Positions 24,201-31,764 of a DNA stretch of 33,508 bases are shown in pieces; position 1 is the first letter of the stretch, and the number at the start of each line of letters is the position of its first letter. The position numbers and the translations under genes were made by a program. The notes under the pieces are model-generated. The model had not been told where the DNA came from and searched no databases. It saw nothing but the letters and a program-made list of their open reading frames with translations. This stretch comes from Sphingopyxis sp. (GTDB taxonomy: Bacteria > Pseudomonadota > Alphaproteobacteria > Sphingomonadales > Sphingomonadaceae). Location of the stretch: the NCBI RefSeq assembly GCF_016793825.1, contig NZ_JAEULM010000012.1, positions 1 to 33,508 on the forward strand, in the 5' to 3' direction.

Positions 24201-26644
24201 CGTGATACTCCACCCCGAAGTTCCCCGACATCGACCAAGCCCTCGGCTTCATCGGGAACGGTGATTTCGCCGATCGACGTCGTCTGTCCGGACAATATCA
24301 CCCGATAGCGGCCCGGCGCGACTTTCAGAACCGCCATACGCCCGGTGCGGTTGGTAAAGAATTGCACGGCCTTCGCTTCGCTGCCGGCAAGTGGTTCGAG
24401 CATGCCGGTCGCATAGGCCATCGGGTTCCCCGCATCATCGATCAGGCGGCCGAGGACGGTATTCGATGCCGCCGACCCGATGGTAATCGCATATCCGCTC
24501 GCTGCACCGGGCAGGATATCATAGCGGCCCGGGCCGATGTCGTAACCGATCGGAAGGTCGGCGATGTCGATATTCAGGGTCGAGGGCTGATAAGCGCGCC
24601 GAACGGGTACGAGCGCGGGCCCGAGCACCCCGGTCTTGGCCGTCGGGCCGATGCTGAAGGAATCGGAGACGACGACCTCGGCATCGCGCAGCGTCTTGTG
24701 GCGGTCGACGATGGCGAAGCCGCGCGCGGCGTCGCGGCCGATCGCAACCTTGCCGTCGGTGAAACCGATGCCAAAGCTGGCAGCGAGATCGGTCGACTGT
24801 TGCGTCATGCCGTCAAAGCGATCGTAATTGTGCCGAATGGCGGCGCGGAAACGATTCGAATAATGCTCGATGTCGACGTTGAAAGCTTCGCCGTTGTCGG
24901 CGCGAACGGCCCCGAGACGGACGTCGGTCTGGTCGAGACCTTCAAAGCCCAGCATCTGGAAATCGGCCGAGACGCGGTTGCGGCGCGTATCATAGCTTGC
25001 GCGCGCCGATTTGCGCGGGCCCAGCGGTATGCTGATCGAAAACAGCCCCCGATGCTCCGCCCCCCGCTCGTCGTGCCGATAGGAATAGTTGAAATTGGCA
25101 TTCACCGGGCCGATGCGGCGGTTGGCGGAGAGTCCGGCCGTCCATGTATCGGCCAGCGAAAAGCGACTCCAGCTATAGCCGGCGGTGGCGCTGACATAGG
25201 TGTCCTCGCCGATCGGGGTCTGGTAGCGGGCATTCAGATCCCAGCTGTACCGATTTGGCTGCCCCGATCGCTCCATCGGAGAAAAGCGGGCGCTCCGATA
25301 TTGCAGATCGACGTTGAAACCCGACGTACGGTTCCCGGTGGATCCCGATTCCATACGATAGCTGATCGTGAAGGCGGACTGCCTCGATTCGACGTCGCTG
25401 AGGTCGAATGCCGATTCGAGCCCGATGATTCCGATCGGCATGGCGACGATGGCCTGACCGCTAATCAGGGCATTGTCCTTGTCCACCTGAAACGCCCCGC
25501 CCAGCGTCAGGCGATCGGTGATGCCGCGCAGGTAGAAGCCCGAGAAGATCGGCGATTCATCATAGGCGGTGCTGACGAATTCGCCGAAGCGGTTGCGCCG
25601 GAACCCAACAGTCGCGGAGAAGATCGATACGTCGGCGTCGACCAGATCGATGTCCGAGAAAAAGGACAGGTTGATCGTTTCGGTCCGCCCGTTTTCTTCG
25701 CGAACGACGAGTTGGACATCGTTCAGCCCGTTCAACGACGGGAAGTCGCGGATATCATATTGTCCTGGCGCCAGGTCGAGCGAACGATAGATCGTACCAT
25801 TCACCAGCACGTCGACCCGCGAGGGACGTTCGATGATCAGCGCGCCGCGACCGGCCGGGCGCAGGTTGCGATAGGGCTGGATGGTCTGATAAAGGCGTTC
25901 GATGCCGGCGCCGACGACGCTGGCGGGGGCGGTGTAGGAACCAAAGACCTGCGGTTCGACGTCGCCCAGCGAATAGCGTATCGCGCGGCGGACATCGTCG
26001 TGAAACAGCGTAGTACGGCGGCGGGATATTTTCCCGCCTTCCTGATAGTCCCCCTGGAACGTCAGGTTGAAACCGTCGATGCCCCCGATGTTGGCAAAGC
26101 CGTCGGCTGCGATCTCGAAAGGCTGGCGATCGATGTCTCCGAAATTCGACCGATGTTCGAGACGCTGGCCGATCGAAAAGGTAATGCCGGCCGAGGCGCT
26201 TTCAGGCTGCGTCAATCCGCCGCGGCGGAACTGCGACTGATCGACGATGCTCAGCGCGTTGATCGCGCGCGCCTCAAGCGGCACGACGACATTGAGGCGC
26301 AGGCTCGCAAAATCGAAAGCGATGGTGATACCGCTGTCGTTCAACTCGGTCAGCGGCACCATATTCGCGCCCGAGCCTCGCGCTCGGAGCGCCTCGATCG
26401 TCCCGGGCGACGCCACCGGTTCCAGCATGACGAGCAATTGCACAAGGTCTATCGACGCCACGCCGTTAGTATCGGTTTCGACAGCGATGTCGCCCACAGG
26501 CGCGCCGTTGACCGTGGCGGCCACGTCGAGCCGAACGCGCCGCTCGGCGGCCGCGGTGGCCGTCGGCACCTCCAGCAGCGCCGAAGCTGCCGCCGACACT
26601 GGCGTCAGGCCGGTCGAGCAGGCCAAAAGGCAGACAAGTGACAT
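24197..26644 (-). CDS. csuD: Outer-membrane usher of a Csu-type chaperone-usher pilus
   Basis: 815 residues, normal for archaic ushers. A signal sequence is followed by an N-terminal domain (VRLDVAATVNGAPVGDIAVE), the barrel with typical usher blocks (SFSIGQRLEH..., GDVEPQVFGSYTAPASVVGA, RPAGRGALIIERPSRVDVLV, NGTIYRSLDLAPGQYDIRDF, NDVQLVVREENGRTETINL, FSDIDLVDAD), the plug in the SLDLAPGQYDI region, and two C-terminal domains ending GQTTSIGEITVPDEAEG. It forms the pore through which chaperone-subunit complexes are assembled. It starts 7 bases after the chaperone stop and overlaps the tip gene by 4 bases, so all three are co-translated. Confidence 0.92.
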   Translation of the reverse strand: MSLVCLLACSTGLTPVSAAASALLEVPTATAAAERRVRLDVAATVNGAPVGDIAVETDTNGVASIDLVQLLVMLEPVASPGTIEALRARGSGANMVPLTELNDSGITIAFDFASLRLNVVVPLEARAINALSIVDQSQFRRGGLTQPESASAGITFSIGQRLEHRSNFGDIDRQPFEIAADGFANIGGIDGFNLTFQGDYQEGGKISRRRTTLFHDDVRRAIRYSLGDVEPQVFGSYTAPASVVGAGIERLYQTIQPYRNLRPAGRGALIIERPSRVDVLVNGTIYRSLDLAPGQYDIRDFPSLNGLNDVQLVVREENGRTETINLSFFSDIDLVDADVSIFSATVGFRRNRFGEFVSTAYDESPIFSGFYLRGITDRLTLGGAFQVDKDNALISGQAIVAMPIGIIGLESAFDLSDVESRQSAFTISYRMESGSTGNRTSGFNVDLQYRSARFSPMERSGQPNRYSWDLNARYQTPIGEDTYVSATAGYSWSRFSLADTWTAGLSANRRIGPVNANFNYSYRHDERGAEHRGLFSISIPLGPRKSARASYDTRRNRVSADFQMLGFEGLDQTDVRLGAVRADNGEAFNVDIEHYSNRFRAAIRHNYDRFDGMTQQSTDLAASFGIGFTDGKVAIGRDAARGFAIVDRHKTLRDAEVVVSDSFSIGPTAKTGVLGPALVPVRRAYQPSTLNIDIADLPIGYDIGPGRYDILPGAASGYAITIGSAASNTVLGRLIDDAGNPMAYATGMLEPLAGSEAKAVQFFTNRTGRMAVLKVAPGRYRVILSGQTTSIGEITVPDEAEGLVDVGELRGGVSR

Positions 26645-26651
26645 CGCGGCT

Positions 26652-27392
26652 CTACTGTCCTGTAGAAGGCAACTCGTATTTCGCCGTCGCGCCCTCCCGG
26701 ACGAAGCTGGCGCTCACCGGAAGCTCGATCACCCGGCGGGTGCCGGGTTCGATCAGCGGCTGGGCAATGGCTTTTTGCAGCGCTTCGCCCTCCAGAATCT
26801 CGGATGCGCCATTGGCCGCGGTAAAGGTCCAGCGTCCGGTGCGAAGCCGCGTGTAGCGGCTGCCTTCATTCGACACCGTAACCGTCAGCTTGGCGGCTTC
26901 GGCGCTTGGAGCGACCGTCTCGACGACGACGTTCGGTTCCGAATTCGGCGGAGAGACCGCTGCGAGCGTCCCGAGATTGAACAATACCTGCACGCCGCTG
27001 TCGCCGGATCCCGACATGTCCACGGGCTGCTGGGCGATGGTCACCGAATAGAGCACCGTCCTGGTGATCGGGGCGCCGACATATTGGACGCGAAACGTCT
27101 GAAAGCCGTTGCCCGGCACGATACCCTGCGGCGGAAAGATCAGAAAGTCATCATCGGCGGGTGTCCGCTTTTCGCTGCCGTCCGGAAGGATTTCGCGCCG
27201 CTCGACAAAGACGTCGACCGGGGTCGGCTGCGCCGAGGTGTTTTCGACGCGCAGGTCCTGACGCGCACCAGTGCCGCTCGGCGACAGGTCATAGGACATC
27301 GGCTCGACGCGCACGCCAGCGTGCGCGGGACTTGCCGCGAACAACATTGCGGCGGCAATGCCGCGCAGCAGAAAAACCATCTTCAATTTCAT
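26652..27392 (-). CDS. csuC: Periplasmic pilus chaperone (PapD/CsuC type)
   Basis: 246 residues from ATG 27392 (MKLKMVFLLRG); the frame is open further upstream but only this start gives a clean signal peptide, ending PAHAG. The immunoglobulin-like chaperone fold is seen: GVRVEPMSYDLSPSG, LRVENTSAQPTPVDVFVERR, DDFLIFPPQGIVPGNGFQTF-RVQYVG (the conserved F-P-P-x-x-x-x-P-x-x-x-Q-x-x-R block), then a second domain ending LPVSASFVREGATAKYELPS. Such chaperones cap pilin subunits by donor-strand complementation and deliver them to the usher. It precedes the usher gene by 7 bases and follows the minor pilin gene by 34 bases. Confidence 0.9.
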   Translation of the reverse strand: MKLKMVFLLRGIAAAMLFAASPAHAGVRVEPMSYDLSPSGTGARQDLRVENTSAQPTPVDVFVERREILPDGSEKRTPADDDFLIFPPQGIVPGNGFQTFRVQYVGAPITRTVLYSVTIAQQPVDMSGSGDSGVQVLFNLGTLAAVSPPNSEPNVVVETVAPSAEAAKLTVTVSNEGSRYTRLRTGRWTFTAANGASEILEGEALQKAIAQPLIEPGTRRVIELPVSASFVREGATAKYELPSTGQ

Positions 27393-27426
27393 CCCCCCGC
27401 GCCCCCAAGCGCTTCGCACCCGACAT

Positions 27427-27924
27427 TTAGTTGGGCGTGATTTCTATCGTAACCGTATCGATATATTCGCCCGCGAGCAGGCGCGGCGGAATCGCCGGAA
27501 TCTCGACGCGCAGCACGCCGCTGCTGCCGATCGCCAGTTCGGGGAATGTCGCGACCTCGTCGCTCTGGAGATTTTGCAGGCTGATCGGGGCGAAGGCCAA
27601 GCCCGCAACGCCGCTCTGCGATAGCAGATAGGGGATGCCCTGCGTTCCGCGGACCAGCGCCCCGCCATTTTCCGAAGAGACACGACGCGTAAAGCCCTCG
27701 AGGTTGTTGCAGGTATAGGTAACATTCGACACGTCCTGCGCGCCGGTACCCATTTGCACAATCGCGAGCGGGGTATCGGTCTCTACGGTGCAAACCGGCA
27801 CGACCGTCCCGTAAATCAAAGTCGTCGCGCTATCCTCGGGTCCTTGCGGCACAGGCACAAGCTGCGCCGCCGCCGGTGCGGTGGACAGAAGGCAGGCCAG
27901 GCCAAAGAAGCGGATAAAGCGCAT
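27427..27924 (-). CDS. Minor pilin, spore coat U (SCPU) domain, CsuA/CsuB-like
   Basis: 165 residues from ATG 27924; longer in-frame starts lie inside the upstream gene's end. A signal peptide (MRFIRFFGLACLLSTAPAAA) precedes a mature SCPU-type domain: VPVCTVETDTPLAIVQMG, VTYTCNNLEGFTRRVSSENG (the second Cys of the conserved pair), and a C-terminal GEYIDTVTIEITPN. The last strand with the alternating hydrophobic pattern and terminal N is the classical Csu end. It is the second pilin-type gene of the operon. Its sequence is far from that of the first, so it is likely an adaptor or minor subunit rather than the rod. Confidence 0.85.
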   Translation of the reverse strand: MRFIRFFGLACLLSTAPAAAQLVPVPQGPEDSATTLIYGTVVPVCTVETDTPLAIVQMGTGAQDVSNVTYTCNNLEGFTRRVSSENGGALVRGTQGIPYLLSQSGVAGLAFAPISLQNLQSDEVATFPELAIGSSGVLRVEIPAIPPRLLAGEYIDTVTIEITPN

Positions 27925-27943
27925 CGAATATGCTGAAGTGCAG

Positions 27944-27969
27944 GGAGGGACGGCCGAAGCCGTCCCTCC
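27944..27969 (-). terminator. Perfect 11-bp hairpin with CGAA tetraloop after the major pilin gene
   Basis: GGAGGGACGGC (27944-27954) pairs perfectly with GCCGTCCCTCC (27959-27969) around CGAA, 8 bases after the major pilin stop and 20 before the next start. No U tract follows on the minus strand, so it may act as a partial terminator or as an mRNA 3' stabiliser, either of which would give more major pilin than downstream products. Confidence 0.65.
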
Positions 27970-27976
27970 ACCGAAC

Positions 27977-28444
27977 TTAGTTAGCGCTGATCGTCCAGGT
28001 GATGGTGTCCTGGTACGTGCCGGCATAGGCCGCACCGGTCGGACCCGAGGTCGTCACGCTGACGGCAGCCGACTGCGGCGTGATCAGGGCAGCGTTGGCG
28101 CCCAGTGCGTTCGAGTTGAACGACTGGTTCGACGTGAACGAGCCGGGGACGCCAGCGATCGCGAGCGAATAGGCATAGGTCGTGGCGTTGGCGCCATTGT
28201 CCTGGTCCTTCAGCTTGAAGCCGTTCAGCGACGTGATCGAGAAAGTGAAGCCGGCAGCATTGTTGCACTGTGCGGTGATGTCGCCGAGCGCGGTGGTGCC
28301 GTTGAGATTCACGCCGCCATTGCTTTCCGGACCGTCGACGTTGCAGACGAGCGGAACATTGGCATAGATGACCGTGGTGTCGGCGAACGCCGGCGTCGAA
28401 ATCATGGTAGCGGCGGCAACGGCCGCGAGAGCGAGCTTCTTCAT
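27977..28444 (-). CDS. csuA/B: Major pilin subunit of the Csu-type pilus (SCPU domain)
   Basis: 155 residues from ATG 28444, with AAGGAATTACC in front. Signal peptide MKKLALAAVAAATMISTPAF, cleavage after AFA. The mature protein starts DTTVIYANVPLVCNVDGPES and has the second Cys at ITAQCNNAAGF. It is rich in Asn, Ser, Thr and Ala and ends GTYQDTITWTISAN. This is the typical major subunit of archaic chaperone-usher pili, first gene of the operon. A hairpin follows the stop. Upstream, the 380-base region to the divergent LuxR-type gene must carry its promoter. The symbol is used by analogy with Acinetobacter. Confidence 0.87.
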   Translation of the reverse strand: MKKLALAAVAAATMISTPAFADTTVIYANVPLVCNVDGPESNGGVNLNGTTALGDITAQCNNAAGFTFSITSLNGFKLKDQDNGANATTYAYSLAIAGVPGSFTSNQSFNSNALGANAALITPQSAAVSVTTSGPTGAAYAGTYQDTITWTISAN

Positions 28445-28823
28445 CTGGTAATTCCTTACTACATTTGGGTTGAACGAAACGTCGCGCATTGCGCACCGCC
28501 TCAAGTTTCCCCTTCGAGAAGTCTGGAATGGCTCCGGATACGACCGGACCGCGACTCGATTCCCCCCATCCCCAAAAGGTAAACAAGGGGTTAAGATTTT
28601 CTTCCCGAGTCGTGCATCCCCAACATTGGTGAGAAATGGCCGGACTGCCATATCGGGCAAAAGTGTCCCGAAGCAGGACGTCTTCTTATTCAAATGGTTA
28701 AGCGAATTTCCGCTCAAATTAATCACTGCATCGCCGCGATTTGCGCCAAAATTCCCAAGAAACTTTACGGTAAATTCACCGTATGTTAGCGTGACATCGT
28801 CCAAGATCCGCGGACCGGGCGGA
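28445..28823. promoter_or_regulatory. Divergent control region between the pilus operon and LuxR-type gene
   Basis: About 380 bases. It contains an inverted repeat GCGCATTGCGC (28484-28494), an A/T-rich block near 28,690-28,780, and the palindrome detailed separately. Frames running through it from either gene lack a convincing start, so I treat it as regulatory. Confidence 0.55.
28766..28783. promoter_or_regulatory. Perfect palindrome TACGGT-N6-ACCGTA, candidate LuxR-type site
   Basis: TACGGTAAATTCACCGTA is an 18-base inverted repeat with 6-base arms, centred 49 bases before the predicted LuxR-type start. Size and shape suit a LuxR/NarL dimer. Candidate autoregulatory or divergent control site. 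Confidence 0.5.
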
Positions 28824-29438
28824 ATGGACGGGGGGGGGGATTTGGTCAGCGAAGCGGGGGCGCCTAGTCCACGGGTGCCAGAACAAGCACGCGATTTTTA
28901 CGCGGCAAGTCTCGGCTGGCTGGATAAGGAAGCTCAGCCCCGGGTAATGGTGGATTCGCGCTTGGAGATTCTGTGGCAGAACGACGCCGGCGCGAAATTG
29001 CTGGCTGCGCGCCATGAGCTGGAGGCGGTGAAAGGAATTCTCACCACAACCAAACGTGTCCAACAGCACATGCTTGCACAGTTTATTGGCGATGCACGCG
29101 ATGATCTGACGACCTTACAAATTCCTCGGAAGGATGAGCAGGGCTTCCTGCTGCTCCGCGCAGTTCGCCTGGACAGTGATATCGTCGGCTGCGTCGCAGT
29201 TCGAACCGGCACCGAATATAAACCAAATTTCCTCGATCTAGACCTCGCCTTCAATCTGACAACGTCGGAACATCGCGTCCTGATCGGGTTGCTTGATGGA
29301 AGAGATGCCGACAAGCTCGCGCGCCTTCACGGGGTTTCGCTGGATACGACGCGCACCCATATACGGAATTTATATGCGAAGATGGGAGTGAATAGCCGCG
29401 AAAGCATGTTCGCCCGCGCCCTTCCGTTCCGGATATGA
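28824..29438 (+). CDS. LuxR-type transcriptional regulator with PAS-like N-terminus
   Basis: 204 residues from ATG 28824. The frame extends upstream to 28470, but that part crosses the divergent promoter, and GTG and TTG alternatives exist nearby. Residues about 35-130 look like a PAS-type sensor (RVMVDSRLEILWQNDAGAKL, FLLLRAVRLDSDIVGCVAVR). The C-terminal 60 residues are a LuxR helix-turn-helix (LTTSEHRVLIGLLDGRDADK, LARLHGVSLDTTRTHIRNLY, AKMGVNSRESMFARA), with the recognition helix S-L-D-T-T-R-T-H-I-R-N-L-Y-A-K-M-G. A run of ten G follows the start directly. It overlaps the next gene by ATGA and diverges from the pilus operon, which it probably controls. Confidence 0.8.
   Translation: MDGGGDLVSEAGAPSPRVPEQARDFYAASLGWLDKEAQPRVMVDSRLEILWQNDAGAKLLAARHELEAVKGILTTTKRVQQHMLAQFIGDARDDLTTLQIPRKDEQGFLLLRAVRLDSDIVGCVAVRTGTEYKPNFLDLDLAFNLTTSEHRVLIGLLDGRDADKLARLHGVSLDTTRTHIRNLYAKMGVNSRESMFARALPFRI
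28830..28839 (+). repeat. Homopolymer run of ten G at the 5' end of the LuxR-type gene
   Basis: The run encodes three Gly codons in MDGGGDLV if ATG 28824 is the start. Length change by replication slippage would shift the frame; if translation begins at TTG 28842 or later, the run would be in the leader or ribosome site instead. Either way it could act as a switch. Confidence 0.8.
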
Positions 29439-30220
29439 AATCTTCCGCCGACCGATCGCCGTCGCCTGACTCGATTAGCAGGGCGGCAATTGCCCCATCA
29501 TCGGGCCGATCATTGTTGAAAACGACATCCCAAAGATATGTCATCAACGGCCCGGGCTGGCTTCCAGCACTCGCAGCGCTAGTCTTAGCCGACCGCTTCC
29601 CGAGACATCATATCGCTGTGGCCTACGACGCAACCGGCGCCAGCCAAGACTTAGAGCCTTTCATATTTGACGAATTGTCAGACGATATAAAACGGATCAT
29701 TGCCGACGCTGTAGTTCGGCAATGGGACGACTTTGTAATCGCGGGAAGTGGGCAGATAAAAACGGTGTGTAAGGCGGCGGGATTGTTCGATCCCGCGCAA
29801 CTCATAGTAGATGCTATGCGCCGACTGCCCTCAGTCCCAGTGGAGATCGCGCAAACGCCGCAATCCTCGTCGGTCTGGATTGACTTACGAACATTTGCCG
29901 AAAGCTGTTCTTACGTCCATGTCTTTTCGACGACGAACTCGCGGTGGGTGGAATGGGACGGATCCCTTCACCTGCCTTGCCCAGTGTTCGCCGATTTTGA
30001 CGATGGCAACCTTGACTGGCACCGACAATATCTACCTTTGGCCCCAAACCGGATATTAGTCCGACGCGTGGATCACATCGCGCCGTCGCGACCTTTGGAC
30101 TTCTCACAGACGCCGACAGATCTGGCAACCCAATACCAGCGACAATACCCTTCCACTCTTCATTACTTGGAAGTTTTAATTGTCACTTTGGTAGACAAGT
30201 TGTCTGCGGCAGGATCGTAA
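29435..30220 (+). CDS. Unrecognised protein resembling a degenerate lycopene-cyclase (CrtY-like) fold
   Basis: 261 residues. The start overlaps the LuxR-type stop by ATGA, so the two are translated together. Residues 34-65 (RYVINGPGWLPALAALVLAD, then HHIAVAY) resemble the N-terminal nucleotide-binding strand-helix-strand of CrtY, but the usual GxGxxG is reduced to NGPGW. Residues 77-131 (IFDELSD, then VVRQWDDFVI, then AGLFDPAQLIVDAMRRL) follow the order of CrtY (HVWSFxD; V-x-x-x-W-x-x-Y; xxIxSxxLxxxL). Residues 182-222 (PVFADFDDGN, then YLPLAPNRILVRRVDHIA, then LD) parallel CrtY's PVxMDAT...LPxxPxRxLIEDTYYSD...LD. The key E-D/T of the catalytic segment is replaced. I infer a non-carotenoid relative, perhaps a ligand-binding partner of the regulator. 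The resemblance is by eye and unproven. Confidence 0.5.
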   Translation: MKSSADRSPSPDSISRAAIAPSSGRSLLKTTSQRYVINGPGWLPALAALVLADRFPRHHIAVAYDATGASQDLEPFIFDELSDDIKRIIADAVVRQWDDFVIAGSGQIKTVCKAAGLFDPAQLIVDAMRRLPSVPVEIAQTPQSSSVWIDLRTFAESCSYVHVFSTTNSRWVEWDGSLHLPCPVFADFDDGNLDWHRQYLPLAPNRILVRRVDHIAPSRPLDFSQTPTDLATQYQRQYPSTLHYLEVLIVTLVDKLSAAGS

Positions 30221-30253
30221 AAAAGCTAAGGATTAATTAGGAGCGATCATATT

Positions 30254-30592
30254 GTGGAACCGCCGAACGACATTTGTATAGCTGAGGATAAAATGGATAC
30301 ATTTGGTGAGCGTCTTCGACGCTTGCGCATTAGAAAAGGTCTAAGCGCTACTGAGTTTGCCGCCGCTATGAAGGTTAGCGTAACGGCAGTTTGCAATTGG
30401 GAAAATGACGGCGCCCGGCCGAAACCGAACCGCATGGCAAGTATAGCCAAGACGCTCGGCGTCGATCCCCATTACCTCCTTGGCGGAGCTGTGTCGGAAA
30501 CGTTTTCTGAGGAAATTGACCGCCTTCGCGGCGAGATTGCCGCTTTAGCAGGCGTCTCAAAAAAGCAAGTTAGAATCACCTTAGAGCTATAG
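30254..30592 (+). CDS. XRE-family helix-turn-helix regulator
   Basis: 112 residues from GTG 30254 (TAGGAG ten bases upstream), or 99 residues from ATG 30293, which has GAGG at good spacing and begins directly at the domain (MDTFGERLRRLRIRKGLSAT). The XRE helix-turn-helix is plain: EFAAAMKVSVTAVCNWENDG, then KPNRMASIAKTLGVDPHYLL. The C-terminal 30 residues (EEIDRLRGEIAALAGVSKKQ) look helical and end in VRITLEL. Base composition is lower in GC than the rest of the window, as is the preceding gene, hinting at acquired DNA. No neighbour shows what it controls. Confidence 0.85.
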   Translation: MEPPNDICIAEDKMDTFGERLRRLRIRKGLSATEFAAAMKVSVTAVCNWENDGARPKPNRMASIAKTLGVDPHYLLGGAVSETFSEEIDRLRGEIAALAGVSKKQVRITLEL

Positions 30593-30671
30593 GATGCCCC
30601 AGCGTATAAAATGACCGAAATGATGCTCGCTCAGGAATAGGTATTCGGCGCGCGCTGAGAGTGACAGGCTA

Positions 30672-30764
30672 TTACTTGCGCGGACGGCGGCCAGGCTGCG
30701 GGCCGCCTTTGCCTTGCGTCCCGAGGCCGAGCTGGATCGCAAGTTCCTTGCGCTTTTCCGAATA
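30672..30764 (-). pseudogene. C-terminal fragment of a MucR/Ros-family regulator, cut by IS5-type element
   Basis: On the minus strand, running from the IS boundary to TAA at 30672-30674, the frame reads YSEKRKELAIQLGLGTQGKG followed by a basic GPQPGRRPRK tail. This resembles the end of MucR regulators (Y-x-x-x-R-x-x-L-A-x-x-x-G-L-G, then a basic tail). The other side of the IS does not restore the zinc-finger part when joined in frame, so more than a simple insertion has occurred. Identity is by pattern memory. Confidence 0.45.
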
Positions 30765-30767
30765 GCT

Positions 30768-31611
30768 AGGGTCAGGACCCATTGATTTGCGGAGATGGCT
30801 GTGATTCAGGCGACCACGAAGGAGCCTGAATTTGAGCGATTTATTCTGGCTGACGGACGAGCAGATGGCTCGGCTTCAGCCCTATTTTCCGAAGAGCCAT
30901 GGCCGCAAGCGTGTCGACGACCGGCGGGTTTTGAGCGGCATTATCTTCGTCAACCGCAATAGGCTGAGGTGGCGAGATGCGCCGAGGGAGTATGGCCCGG
31001 CGAAGACACTCTATAATCGCTGGAAGCGGTGGAGCGACAAAGGCATCTTCATCCGCATGATGGAAGGCCTGGCTGCACCTCAGGCGCCAGAGCGCAAGAC
31101 GATCATGATCGACGCGACCTATTTGAAGGCCCACCGCACGGCGTCGAGCCTTGGGGTAAAAAAGGGGGTCAGGGACGCCTGATCGGCCGTACGAAGGGCG
31201 GCATGAACACCAAGCTTCATGCCGTAAGCGATGCAAATGGCCGCCCGATCAGCTTCTTCATGACCGCCGGGCAGGTCAGCGATTACACGGGCGCGGCCGC
31301 TTTGCTCGACAGTCTGCCCAAAGCACAATGGATGCTGGCCGACCGAGGCTATGACGCCGACTGGTTCCGCGACGCCTTGCAGGAAAAGGGGATCACGTCC
31401 TGCATCCCGGGCCGGAAAATACGCAGCAAGACCGTCAAATATGACAAGCGCCGCTACAAACGCCGCAACCGCATCGAGATCATGTTCGGCCGTCTGAAGG
31501 ACTGGAGACGCGTCGCGACGCGCTACGATCGGTGCCCGAAGGCCTTCTTCTCTGCCGTGGCTCTCGCCGCAACCGTCATCTTCTGGCTCTGATCAATGAG
31601 TCCTGACCCTA
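30768..31611 (+). mobile_element. Complete IS5-family (IS427-type) insertion sequence, about 844 bp
   Basis: Imperfect inverted repeats at the ends (30766-30786 and 31592-31612) match at 20 of 21 positions, beginning CTAGGGTCAGGAC. TA duplication inside CTAG on both sides is the usual IS427 target. One frameshifted transposase gene fills the interior. Both ends and the gene are intact, so recent insertion is likely. Confidence 0.88.
30832..31592 (+). CDS. IS5/IS427-type transposase made by programmed -1 frameshift
   Basis: The first frame (30832-31182) encodes the N-terminal DUF4096-like part and the first catalytic Asp (IMIDATYLKAHR). The second, -1 frame continues to 31592 with GRLIGRTKGGMNTKLHAV, the second Asp (WMLADRGYDADWF) and the Glu (RRNRIEIMFGRLKDWRR). 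The switch point is the slippery heptamer A AAA AAG at 31158-31164, after which the -1 frame reads KKGGQGRLIG. The fused DDE protein is about 253 residues, the norm for this group. The first start may be TTG/ATG around 30832. The frame change is the family's regulated mechanism, not damage. Confidence 0.9.
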
Positions 31612-31764
31612 GGCCCGGACACGAAATTTGCGATTCTCAAACCGTGAGGCGAGCAAGCATGAGTGGCCGGTGCACGAACCGCTGCGCGGATTGGTGCTAG
31701 CCTCGATGTAAAGCGGCCCAGCGATCGCCGCACCTGATTGAACGCGGGCTGCCGCAGGCGGACC

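Noticed and set aside
24362-26641. 759-codon plus-strand ORF antisense to the usher
   Set aside because: Shadow of the usher; charged low-complexity composition, no recognisable fold.
31158-31182. Frameshift in the IS5-type transposase as inactivating damage
   Set aside because: A canonical slippery heptamer sits at the junction and both halves are intact, as expected for programmed frameshifting.
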